This document shows, piece after piece, positions 7,900 through 13,484 of a stretch of 16,159 bases of DNA; within the stretch, counting starts at the first letter, position 1; the number at the start of each line of letters is the position of its first letter. The position numbers and the translations under genes were made by a program. Source of the DNA: Bacilli bacterium (GTDB taxonomy: Bacteria > Bacillota_I > Bacilli_A > RF39 > UBA660). The notes beneath the pieces were generated by a model, which saw only the letters and a program-made list of their open reading frames with translations, had not been told where the DNA came from and searched no databases. The stretch is taken from NCBI GenBank assembly GCA_016297695.1, contig JAEDGC010000040.1, forward strand, positions 1 through 16,159. Reading direction: 5' to 3'.

Positions 7900-8352
7900 A
7901 TGGATATTTTGCATAACAACTATAGAGTAATTATTTCAACTCAAAATGATTTAAGAAGAATGAATGAAGATAAAAATAAAATAATAGATAAAGATAATAA
8001 AATAGTTATTTATGATTATTTATTTGGTATGCATCAAGATTGTATTTGTGATTTTGCAGATAATTTAGGTTATGAATTTTATAATCCGAATGATATTTCA
8101 AGATCAGGTAATATTATCATTTTTATAGCAGGACCTCATAATAATAAATATGATTTAATATTTTATTTACCTGAAAATATAGAAGATTATCAATTATCTT
8201 TTCTAGAAAGTGTTATAAATACTTTAAATGATAATGAATTATGTTTTTTGTGCATAAGTAAAGGGAATAAAAATCTTCAATATACTGAAAATAGAATTGA
8301 ACAATTTAGAGAATTTATAATAGATAGTTATCAGTCAAAACTAATTAGTTAA
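7900..8352 (+). CDS. Hypothetical protein cotranscribed with ffh
   Basis: This 150-residue protein is not one I recognise. It looks cytoplasmic: no signal or membrane helix, acidic, with alternating strands and helices (KIVIYDYLFG, GNIIIFIAG, KYDLIFYLPENIEDY, LCFLCISKGN). It has six Cys, none in a metal-site pattern. ATG 7900 follows TAGGAG (7887-7892), 13 bases after the ffh stop; the in-frame extension to 7861 would overlap ffh and lacks a ribosome binding site. No promoter separates it from ffh, and a hairpin terminator follows. It may be a lineage-specific gene. Confidence 0.75.
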   Translation: MDILHNNYRVIISTQNDLRRMNEDKNKIIDKDNKIVIYDYLFGMHQDCICDFADNLGYEFYNPNDISRSGNIIIFIAGPHNNKYDLIFYLPENIEDYQLSFLESVINTLNDNELCFLCISKGNKNLQYTENRIEQFREFIIDSYQSKLIS

Positions 8353-8378
8353 TAACCTAATCAACTTTATTTGTTTAA

Positions 8379-8387
8379 CATAAAATA
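8379..8387 (+). promoter_or_regulatory. Candidate mother-cell -10 element for the coat gene
   Basis: CATAAAATA at 8379-8387 is a full match to the SigK -10 pattern CATANNNTA and near the SigE one. No well-spaced AC -35 element is visible. A start near 8394 would put GAAAGG at the very 5' end of the mRNA and leave out the left arm of the overlapping terminator. Suggestive only. Confidence 0.3.
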
Positions 8388-8412
8388 CACTATGAAAGGT
8401 AGTGTATTTTTT
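8382..8412 (+). terminator. Hairpin terminator between the ffh unit and the coat gene
   Basis: AAAATACACTA (8382-8392) pairs perfectly with TAGTGTATTTT (8400-8410), with loop TGAAAGG and Ts to 8412. The flanks AACATA and TATGTT can extend the stem with a bulge. The loop contains the only plausible ribosome binding site (GAAAGG) of the next gene, whose ATG is at 8413. Confidence 0.7.
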
Positions 8413-8628
8413 ATGTTGAAAGATAAAAGATGTTATGATAAAACTTTTATGAATCAAGAATATCCAACAGCAATGGAAGATGGTCAAAAAATGAGTCAAA
8501 CTATGTATGGTCAAGGTCAAGCAATGTGTTGTCCTGTTCAATGTCCAACAATGTGTCCACCAATAATGGAATGCCCACAAGAAAGATGTTGCCATAGATA
8601 TATATGTCATGAAGTTCCACAAGAGTGA
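8413..8628 (+). pseudogene. CotD-like spore coat gene, 5' part, cut by the element
   Basis: The first 71 codons form a Cys/Met/Gln-rich polypeptide: an N-terminus KDKRCYDKTFMNQEYPTAM, then a section with CCPVQCPTMCPP, ECPQERCCHRYICHEVP, ending at a TGA only seven bases beyond the insertion point. Composition and motifs are those of CotD-type inner spore coat proteins. The missing C-terminal half (HVIPCNTRIINHH...CCEENEYSNVYEPRCC) lies at 13214-13334 in the same frame. Without the intervening DNA the product would be about 109 residues. ATG 8413 is preferred because GAAAGG (8394-8399) lies upstream, though the 13-base gap is long; ATG 8392 is the alternative. As it stands the gene makes a truncated protein unless the element is removed. 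Confidence 0.82.
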
Positions 8629-8642
8629 TAATTTATGATAGA
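8608..8642 (+). other. attL: left attachment site of the element
   Basis: The junction is placed at the dinucleotide CA (8620-8621). On the host side, CATG (8608-8611) lies exactly 8 bases from CA. On the element side, TGATAGA (8636-8642) lies exactly 14 bases from CA. Each arm has its inverted partner at the same distance in attR. The placement also yields the in-frame VP-HVIP joint of the coat protein. Confidence 0.75.
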
Positions 8643-8760
8643 CTAAATAAATTAAGAAAAAAAGCGATACATGTATTATATGGATTATTATATTGCGGTG
8701 ATTGCGTACAAGCATAAAAAATATATGCAGCCAAGAAGAAATGTAATTGACAAATGTATA
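8625..8760 (+). pseudogene. Frameshifted remnant of a second serine recombinase
   Basis: From 8625 one frame reads YDRLNKLRKKAIHVLYGLLYCGDC and then stops. Shifted by one base near 8703-8713 it continues KHKKYMQPRRNVIDKC. Together this follows the zinc-ribbon region of the intact recombinase at 10923 (HLLDGLLYCGDC, HRISIQSRRKKDNKC), including the GLLYCGDC core and the Q-x-RR...KC spacing. The DNA also matches in part (TTATATTG, GGTGATTG). No start, catalytic domain or C-terminus remains. The fragment abuts attL and runs into the mazE promoter. It is evidence of an older recombinase at this end. Confidence 0.7.
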
Positions 8761-8775
8761 GACATTGTATATACT
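8747..8775 (+). promoter_or_regulatory. Strong promoter of the mazEF pair, with repeats
   Basis: TTGACA (8747-8752), 17 bases and TATACT (8770-8775) form a near-consensus SigA promoter 23 bases before mazE. Inside it are two adjacent similar blocks, GACAAATGTATA (8749-8760) and GACATTGTATAT (8761-8772), which could bind the MazE-MazF complex for autoregulation. Confidence 0.75.
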
Positions 8776-8797
8776 ATAAATGGAAGGCGATGATATT

Positions 8798-9040
8798 ATG
8801 GAAGCAAGAATTCAAAAATGGGGAAACTCTGACGGAATTAGAATTCCTAGTAATATTTTAAAATCTTTAAATATTAAAACGAATGATATATTAAATATTG
8901 AACAAAAGGATGATAAAATAATCATTAGTGTTCCAAAGAAAAAGAAAATATCATTAGAAGATAGATTTAAAGAGTATCATGGTAAAAATTTAGCTAAAGA
9001 ATTTTCTTGGGATGAAAATATTGGGAGAGAAATATGGTAA
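8798..9040 (+). CDS. mazE: MazE-like antitoxin, AbrB/SpoVT fold
   Basis: This 80-residue antitoxin has an N-terminal swapped-hairpin DNA-binding domain, recognisable from ARIQKWGNSDGIRIPSNIL, LNIKTNDILNIEQKDDKIII. A disordered C-terminal tail (RFKEYHGKNLAKEFSWDENIG) is the part expected to wrap and block the toxin. Members bind their own promoter together with the toxin. ATG 8798 follows GGAAGG (8782-8787); an in-frame ATG at 8780 overlaps that site. The last 7 bases overlap mazF, the usual coupling of antitoxin and toxin. It lies at the left end of the element and probably stabilises it. Confidence 0.9.
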   Translation: MEARIQKWGNSDGIRIPSNILKSLNIKTNDILNIEQKDDKIIISVPKKKKISLEDRFKEYHGKNLAKEFSWDENIGREIW

Positions 9041-9375
9041 AAAAGTATATGCCAGAACAAGGTGATGTAGTTTTTTTTGATTTTACTCCTACAAAGGGAC
9101 ATGAGCAAAAAGGATTTAGACCGGCAGTTGTTATTAGCACTAATGTTTTTAATCAAAATACAAAAATGGTAATTGTATGTCCAATCACATCTAATGAAAA
9201 GGAATTTCCAACTCATTATAGGTTAGAAGATACTAAAAATGTACATGGTTCTGTTTTATGTGAACATATAAGAAGTATAGACTATGAAATTAGAAATTTA
9301 AAATTTGTAGAAAAATTAAGCGAAAATGATTTTATAAGTATAATTACATTATTAAATGCATGTATTGAAGAATAA
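9034..9375 (+). CDS. mazF: MazF/PemK-family toxin, mRNA interferase
   Basis: This 113-residue toxin is of the CcdB/MazF fold that cleaves mRNA at short sequences. Family landmarks are present: GDVVFFDFTPTKGHEQKGFRPAVVIS, with the conserved E-x-x-G-x-R-P-A-V-V segment, then MVIVCPITSN, GSVLCEHIRSIDY and a C-terminal helix. Arg in KGFRP and Thr/Ser in PITSN correspond to the active-site positions of the family. Length is normal and the gene appears intact. Its start overlaps the antitoxin. It has no own promoter and should depend on the promoter at 8747. The RNA cleavage site cannot be predicted from the sequence. Confidence 0.93.
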   Translation: MVKKYMPEQGDVVFFDFTPTKGHEQKGFRPAVVISTNVFNQNTKMVIVCPITSNEKEFPTHYRLEDTKNVHGSVLCEHIRSIDYEIRNLKFVEKLSENDFISIITLLNACIEE

Positions 9376-9381
9376 ATCTAA

Positions 9382-9390
9382 TGGTATAAT
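9382..9390 (+). promoter_or_regulatory. Extended -10 promoter before the gene at 9430
   Basis: TGGTATAAT (9382-9390) is a perfect extended -10 motif (TGnTATAAT) just after mazF. No good -35 lies 17 bases upstream, which extended -10 promoters do not need. Confidence 0.5.
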
Positions 9391-9429
9391 AATCATAATC
9401 AAATTGTTATTTAAAAGGAGTTGTAAAGG

Positions 9430-9840
9430 TTGAAAATATTTATAATATCAAGTGCATCATTTTATAATAAAATTCCGCCAATAAAAGAATATTTAGAAAA
9501 TAAAGGTTTCGAATTGTTAATGCCTAATACATATGATACGCCTAATTTAGAAAAAGAAGTTTGGGAAAAAGGATTTAAGGCACATGCAGAATTAGAAAAA
9601 GAATTATTCAGAATGAGTGAAGAAAAAATTAAAAGTGTTGATGCAGTATTATGTATTAATTTTGAAAAACATAATATTGCAAATTATATTGGAGGCGCAA
9701 CTTTTATTGAAATATATGAAGCATTTAAAAATAACAAAAAAATATATTTATATCATGACATTCCAAAAGGAATTTTATATGATGAAATAGCAGGATTTGA
9801 ACCAATAATAATTAATGAAAATTTAGATTTAATCGGATAG
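9430..9840 (+). CDS. Nucleoside 2-deoxyribosyltransferase-like Rossmann protein
   Basis: This 136-residue protein has the layout of the nucleoside 2-deoxyribosyltransferase superfamily and related nucleotide-binding proteins. A first strand KIFIISSASF is followed by a helix; then comes a central strand VDAVLCINFEKH. The family block GGATFIEIYEAFKNNKKIYLY contains the conserved Gly-Gly-x-x-x-x-E. It starts at TTG 9430 behind AAGGAG (9415-9420); no ATG is suitably placed. The fic gene begins 31 bases after its stop, so they are probably cotranscribed. Similar proteins are found near defence and toxin genes as possible nucleotide-processing enzymes. Activity here is unproven. Confidence 0.65.
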   Translation: MKIFIISSASFYNKIPPIKEYLENKGFELLMPNTYDTPNLEKEVWEKGFKAHAELEKELFRMSEEKIKSVDAVLCINFEKHNIANYIGGATFIEIYEAFKNNKKIYLYHDIPKGILYDEIAGFEPIIINENLDLIG

Positions 9841-9870
9841 GAATTTATAATTTGAAAGTGAGAGGTTTTT

Positions 9871-10623
9871 ATGGATATAACTAAAATCAAAAATGAATTA
9901 ATTAAACAAAAAGAATCTAAATTTAAAGGAAATATATATCATTATTCACAAGTTAATTTTGCTTACAATTCAAATAAAATTGAAGGTAGTAGACTCTCTA
10001 GTGAACAAACTGAAGCAATATTTGATACATCTTCATTTATTCCTAAAAGTGATGATTTAATTAAATTAGATGATTTAATTGAATCTAAAAATCATTTTAA
10101 ATTATTTGATTATATGTTAGATAATGTTAATGAGTTATTAACTAAAGATATGATAATTGAGATGAATAAGATTTTAAAAAGAAATACTAGTGATGAAGAA
10201 AATCCTAGGTATAATGTTGGTGGATTTAAAATAGTTCCAAATATGATAGGTCTTGTTAATGTTATTAATACTACTGCACCAGAAGATGTAGAAAAAGAAA
10301 TAGATAAATTACTTGCTGAATATAATTCTAAAACTGATATTACCTTAGAAGATATAGTTGATTTTCATTTTAGATTTGAAATAATACATCCATTTGGTGA
10401 TGGAAATGGTCGTGTTGGTAGAATTATAATGTTTAAGGAATGCTTAAGAAATAACATTATGCCATTTATTGTATTAGATGATGATAAACCTTATTATATG
10501 AGGGGGTTAAAAGAATATGAAAAAGATAAAATGTTCTTAATTGATACTATTAAACATGAACAAGATTTATATGAAAAAACTTGTGAAGAGTTATTAAAGT
10601 TTGAAATAGAAGAAAATAATTAA
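9871..10623 (+). CDS. Fic-domain protein, class II (self-inhibited)
   Basis: This 250-residue Fic protein has the full active-site motif HPFGDGNGRVGR starting at His173. It matches HxFx(D/E)GNGRxxR, so AMP transfer from ATP to a protein hydroxyl is the likely reaction. An inhibitory motif, (S/T)xxxE(G/N), is seen near the N-terminus as Ser34-NKI-Glu38-Gly39. Such N-terminal placement defines class II Fic proteins, in which Glu blocks ATP binding; no separate antitoxin is needed. There is no winged-helix DNA-binding extension after the Fic core. GAGAGG (9860-9865) precedes the ATG. A strong terminator follows. The target cannot be inferred; on this element it may act as a toxin or in defence. 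Confidence 0.9.
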   Translation: MDITKIKNELIKQKESKFKGNIYHYSQVNFAYNSNKIEGSRLSSEQTEAIFDTSSFIPKSDDLIKLDDLIESKNHFKLFDYMLDNVNELLTKDMIIEMNKILKRNTSDEENPRYNVGGFKIVPNMIGLVNVINTTAPEDVEKEIDKLLAEYNSKTDITLEDIVDFHFRFEIIHPFGDGNGRVGRIIMFKECLRNNIMPFIVLDDDKPYYMRGLKEYEKDKMFLIDTIKHEQDLYEKTCEELLKFEIEENN

Positions 10624-10630
10624 AAAAATA

Positions 10631-10677
10631 AAACATCCTACAAAATTAATTGATTTATTAGAAGTAGGATGTTTTTT
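10631..10677 (+). terminator. Terminator after fic
   Basis: AAACATCCTAC (10631-10641) pairs perfectly with GTAGGATGTTT (10664-10674) over 11 bp, with a 22-base loop and Ts at 10672-10677. Confidence 0.85.
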
Positions 10678-10721
10678 ATATGTATTAAAACTTTATAATA
10701 AATAATACTAAAATTAATATT

Positions 10722-10764
10722 TTATCCATAAGTTTAAGTGAGGTGTACAAAAATTTATGGATAA
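10722..10764 (+). promoter_or_regulatory. Inverted repeat enclosing a start region
   Basis: TTATCCATAA (10722-10731) and TTATGGATAA (10755-10764) are a perfect 10-bp inverted repeat, extendable by G-U pairs. The right arm contains the ATG (10757) of the 42-codon gene and the loop contains its ribosome binding site GTGAGGTG (10737-10744). It could be an RNA switch on translation or a protein-binding site. There is no T run. Confidence 0.55.
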
Positions 10765-10885
10765 GTATAAAATAAAGTTTATTTTCAACGAAGATAAAGA
10801 TATAAATGATATATTAATAAACGTTTTAAATAAAGAATTAAAAAAATATATTCAGATGATTTGTAAAAATAATAAAAAAAGGTAA
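10757..10885 (+). CDS. Small charged protein upstream of the recombinase
   Basis: This 42-codon gene encodes MDKYKIKFIFNEDKDINDI, then LINVLNKELKKYIQM and a basic tail. It opens with a beta strand and continues with an amphipathic helix. Small genes of this kind often sit just before serine recombinases on gut Bacillota elements; I do not recognise a named family. GTGAGGTG lies 12 bases upstream of the ATG within a hairpin. Because it directly precedes the recombinase, a role in controlling the recombination direction is conceivable but unproven. A chance reading frame is possible at this length, though the start signals argue for translation. Confidence 0.55.
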   Translation: MDKYKIKFIFNEDKDINDILINVLNKELKKYIQMICKNNKKR

Positions 10886-10889
10886 CATC

Positions 10890-10919
10890 ATGTACGCGAT
10901 TTTCTCTAGAAGGAGGTAA
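10890..10919 (+). CDS. Nine-codon leader overlapping the recombinase ribosome binding site
   Basis: ATG at 10890 starts MYAIFSRRR, stopping at TAA 10917-10919, three bases before the recombinase start. Its last codons (AGA AGG AGG TAA) are the ribosome binding site of the recombinase itself. Ribosomes translating it would mask or open the site. It has no obvious ribosome binding site of its own except the purine-rich GG at 10881. It is less AT-rich than its surroundings, which hints at conservation. Confidence 0.35.
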   Translation: MYAIFSRRR

Positions 10920-10922
10920 AGA

Positions 10923-12491
10923 TTGTTAGAAAGTTTAAATAAGATATATAGTGTTGGACTTTATATAAGACTATCAAGAGAAGATGATGATAAAACCTTA
11001 GAAAGTGAAAGTATTACAAATCAAAAAAGTTTACTACTTCAATATGTTAAAGAAAATAATTTGAAAGTTTATGATATTTATATTGACGATGGTTATTCTG
11101 GTACTAATTTTGATAGACCTGATTTTAATAGATTATTAAGTGATATAGAACAAGGAAAAATTAACATGGTTATTACTAAGGATATGTCAAGATTAGGAAG
11201 AGATTATATTGGTACTGGAAATTTAATAGAAAAATATTTTCCAGAGCATAATGTTAGATATATTGCTGTTACTGATAATATAGATACATTTTTAGATAGT
11301 TCAAATAATGATATAGCTCCTTTTAAAGCAATAATGAATGATATGTATGCAAGAGATATATCTAAGAAGATTAAATCAAGTTTAAAAGCAAAACAAAAAG
11401 AAGGAAAATGGGTAGGTGGAAGAACTCCATTTGGATATGCTCAAGATCCAAACAATAAAAATCATTTAGTGATAAATGAAGAACAAGCAAGAGTTGTTAA
11501 AAGAATATTTGATATGTGTTTGGAGGGGTTATCATTTTTTAAAATAGCAAGAGAGTTAACTAATGAAGGAATAAAAACACCAGCACAATATTATAGTTTT
11601 GAATGGAAAAGTCATTACAATTTAAAATATGGAGAGTGGCATCCAAAAACAATAAGAGATATTTTAACTAACAGGATGTATATAGGAGATTTAGTTCAAA
11701 ATAGAAGAAATAAAGTTAATTATAAAGTTAAAAAGGTTATTAGAAATAATCCTAAAGATTATATAATTGTAGAAAATACTCATGAACCTATTATTGATAA
11801 AGATATTTTTTATGCAGCACAAAAAAGGATACCTAAAAATGTAGGAAGAAATGAAAAAAAAGAAAATCATTTATTAGATGGACTTTTATATTGTGGTGAT
11901 TGTGGGCATCGTATTTCAATACAATCAAGAAGAAAAAAAGATAATAAATGTTATACCATTTGTAATTATTATAGAACTTACATGAAACAAAAACTTTGTA
12001 CAACACACTCAAATAATTATGATGAATTAGAAAAGGCAATTATTAATTCATTAACTAATATGTGTTTAAGTTATATTAATAAAGATAAAGTAAAAAATAA
12101 TGTACTAAGTAATCTAACTGAAGGAAATAAATTGAATCAAAAAAAAGAGTTAGAAACACTAACTAACGATATTAAACAAATAAATGATAATTTAGATATT
12201 ATTTATATTGATAAGTTAAATAAAAATATAACTGAAGAACAATTTGAAAGAGTAAAAGTAAAATTAGAAAACGAGTTAAACATAAAACAAAAAAGATATA
12301 ACGAGCTAAATAATAGTATTAATGACAATATTAATGAAGAATCTAAAAATAAAATGATTAATGAGTATATTGATAAATTTTTATCTATGAAAGAACCTAG
12401 TAGAGAATTAATAATTAATCTAATTGATAGAATAGAAATATTTGAAGATAAAACTATAAATATTAAGGTTGCTTTTAATAAATTTAGCTAA
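10923..12491 (+). CDS. Large serine recombinase (integrase/excisionase) of the element
   Basis: The 522-residue enzyme integrates and excises the element through a Ser-DNA link at a two-base crossover. The resolvase domain (about 10-155) has the catalytic Ser18 in YIRLSRED, YIDDGYSGTNFDRPDF and KDMSRLGRDY. The recombinase domain follows with WVGGRTPFGYAQDP. A zinc ribbon starts at Cys324/Cys327 (LLYCGDCGHRI) with further Cys at 343, 347 and 359. A coiled coil lies at about 395-460 (KKELETLTNDIKQINDN...KLENELNIKQKRY), as in enzymes that control synapsis. It starts at TTG 10923 behind a perfect AAGGAGGT. A short C-terminal tail ends in KVAFNKFS. The protein looks complete and active. Tn4451 TnpX and SpoIVCA (skin) are in the same class. 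Confidence 0.95.
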   Translation: MLESLNKIYSVGLYIRLSREDDDKTLESESITNQKSLLLQYVKENNLKVYDIYIDDGYSGTNFDRPDFNRLLSDIEQGKINMVITKDMSRLGRDYIGTGNLIEKYFPEHNVRYIAVTDNIDTFLDSSNNDIAPFKAIMNDMYARDISKKIKSSLKAKQKEGKWVGGRTPFGYAQDPNNKNHLVINEEQARVVKRIFDMCLEGLSFFKIARELTNEGIKTPAQYYSFEWKSHYNLKYGEWHPKTIRDILTNRMYIGDLVQNRRNKVNYKVKKVIRNNPKDYIIVENTHEPIIDKDIFYAAQKRIPKNVGRNEKKENHLLDGLLYCGDCGHRISIQSRRKKDNKCYTICNYYRTYMKQKLCTTHSNNYDELEKAIINSLTNMCLSYINKDKVKNNVLSNLTEGNKLNQKKELETLTNDIKQINDNLDIIYIDKLNKNITEEQFERVKVKLENELNIKQKRYNELNNSINDNINEESKNKMINEYIDKFLSMKEPSRELIINLIDRIEIFEDKTINIKVAFNKFS

Positions 12492-12499
12492 GTTCATGA

Positions 12500-12511
12500 T
12501 ATAATATTATA
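12500..12511 (+). promoter_or_regulatory. -10 element within a perfect palindrome
   Basis: TATAATATTATA (12500-12511) is a 12-bp perfect palindrome containing a consensus TATAAT. It sits between the recombinase stop and the GTG at 12527. It may be the promoter and operator of the next gene; no clear -35 is seen. Confidence 0.4.
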
Positions 12512-12526
12512 CCAAGAGGTGATAAA

Positions 12527-13189
12527 GTGGATAAAATAATTCCAAGTTTTAAAGATTCGTTATTTTCTGATTCAACTGAAGTTTTAGGTGATGTTGCAGA
12601 ATTAGGTATTGATAGTTTATTAGATGATGGGTTATTTAAAGATTTTCCTATTGTAGGTTTTTTGATAGGTGTTACTAAAACAGCGCAAAACATACATGAT
12701 AGAAACTTACTTAAACAAACATTAAATTTTATAAAACAATTTAATTCAGGTAAAATTGGCGTTGAAAAATTAGAAAAATATCGTAATGAAATAAATAGCA
12801 ATAATAAAAAAGCTGAAGAAGAACTAGGTAGAGTATTAATAATTTTAAATAATAATATAGAATTACAAAAATCTACTATGTTAGCTAATTTGTTTAGAAA
12901 TTATGTTAACGAAAAAATTACTTGGTCTGAATTTTGTGAATTTTCAGAGATTGTAAGAATGTTATTTATTAACGATGTCAAATATTTGAGGGCAATATAT
13001 AGCGGTAAAGTGAAAGATACTACAGGAATGCCATTATATCCTATTGATAGACTAACATCATTAGGACTTGTAAATACTGCTACAAAATCTATGGTTATTA
13101 GTAGTATGGCTTCTAGTTCTCGAACTGACAAATATGTTAATTTAACTGCAATTGGTGGAAAGTTTTATCAGTCTATTACATTTAATTAA
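12527..13189 (+). CDS. Unknown element-borne protein next to attR
   Basis: This 220-residue protein starts at GTG behind AGAGGTG (12515-12521). It is mainly helical. Residues 1-60 are acidic with a hydrophobic stretch at about 40-52 (DFPIVGFLIGVTKTAQ). A middle block follows with RNLLKQTLNFIKQFNSG, EELGRVLIILNNNIE, LFRNYVNEKITWSEFCEFSEIV. The C-terminal part has PIDRLTSLGLVNTA and ends in LTAIGGKFYQS, resembling the start and end of a winged-helix-like fold (ILTxxGxxF). I recall similar unnamed proteins on mobile elements of Bacillota but cannot name a domain. It lies 35 bases after the recombinase and its stop is 22 bases from the crossover point. A defence or regulatory role is possible. 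Confidence 0.75.
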   Translation: MDKIIPSFKDSLFSDSTEVLGDVAELGIDSLLDDGLFKDFPIVGFLIGVTKTAQNIHDRNLLKQTLNFIKQFNSGKIGVEKLEKYRNEINSNNKKAEEELGRVLIILNNNIELQKSTMLANLFRNYVNEKITWSEFCEFSEIVRMLFINDVKYLRAIYSGKVKDTTGMPLYPIDRLTSLGLVNTATKSMVISSMASSSRTDKYVNLTAIGGKFYQSITFN

Positions 13190-13190
13190 A

Positions 13191-13225
13191 TCTATCAAAA
13201 AAGGGCAAGGACATGTTATACCATG
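13191..13225 (+). other. attR: right attachment site of the element
   Basis: TCTATCA (13191-13197) on the element side lies 14 bases from CA (13212-13213). CATG (13222-13225) on the host side lies 8 bases from it. These are the inverted partners of the arms in attL, at identical distances. Confidence 0.75.
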
Positions 13226-13334
13226 TAATACAAGAATTATAAATCATCATGTATATCGCCATACATTTACACCATCATATACTTGTTGTGAAGAAAATGA
13301 ATATTCAAATGTCTATGAACCTAGATGTTGCTAA
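13214..13334 (+). pseudogene. CotD-like spore coat gene, 3' part
   Basis: This is the C-terminal half of the interrupted coat protein. Read in the frame that continues from 8621 it gives HVIPCNTRIINHHVYRHTF, TPSYTCCEENEYSNVYEPRCC and stop. The His/Cys-rich composition, the NTRIINHH block and the Cys-Cys terminus match CotD-type proteins and have no partner in the element. It has no start signals of its own; the frame reading into it from inside the element is chance. The terminator right after the stop is that of the original gene. Confidence 0.82.
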
Positions 13335-13364
13335 TAAAAAAGTGAATTCACTTTTTTATTTTTT
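13333..13364 (+). terminator. Terminator of the coat gene
   Basis: A perfect 28-base palindrome (13333-13360) centred on GAATTC pairs AAAAAAGTGAA with TTCACTTTTTT. A second T run follows. It overlaps the stop codon. Its symmetry allows function in both directions. Confidence 0.85.
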
Positions 13365-13427
13365 TAATATAGACACATATAAAATTGTTTAATAAAAGTC
13401 AAAAAAATAACAAACAAATAATTTTTG

Positions 13428-13456
13428 TTGATTTACAAATATGTTTATGATATCAT
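13428..13456 (+). promoter_or_regulatory. Promoter of the gene at 13485
   Basis: TTGATT (13428-13433), 17 bases, TATCAT (13451-13456). This is a fair SigA match 28 bases before the ATG and the first one after the coat gene terminator. Confidence 0.55.
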
Positions 13457-13484
13457 TTTAATAGAATATAAAGGTGGTGAGGAA

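Larger units (their letters stand above)
8620..13213 (+). mobile_element. 4.6-kb serine-recombinase element inside the coat gene
   Basis: The element is 4592 bp long (CA to CA). Contents in order: a decayed recombinase fragment, mazE, mazF, a Rossmann-type gene, fic, a 42-codon gene, a mini-ORF, the large serine recombinase and an unknown gene. All genes run in the same direction as the host gene. The ends are supported by three independent facts: the coat frame is restored in phase, attP and attB are both symmetric around the same CA, and the integrase type is one that uses a short identical core without target duplication. There are no conjugation, replication or phage structural genes. It may be a small integrative element that persists through its toxin-antitoxin genes, or a sporulation-intervening element. 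Confidence 0.82.

Noticed and set aside
8371..8628. TTG 8371 or ATG 8392 as the coat gene start
   Set aside because: Neither has a ribosome binding site, and they would place the terminator stem in coding sequence; ATG 8413 follows GAAAGG. ATG 8392 is not fully excluded.
8620..13209. CAAG (8620-8623 and 13206-13209) as the shared att core
   Set aside because: It is one base longer than ACA and also in frame, but it inserts two residues (QG) in the coat protein and leaves the TCTATCA/TGATAGA arms asymmetric. The CA at 8620/13212 makes both sites symmetric.
13152..13334. A 60-codon gene starting inside the element
   Set aside because: Only its part after 13213 makes sense as coat protein; the first codons overlap the 12527 gene in another frame and have no start signals.
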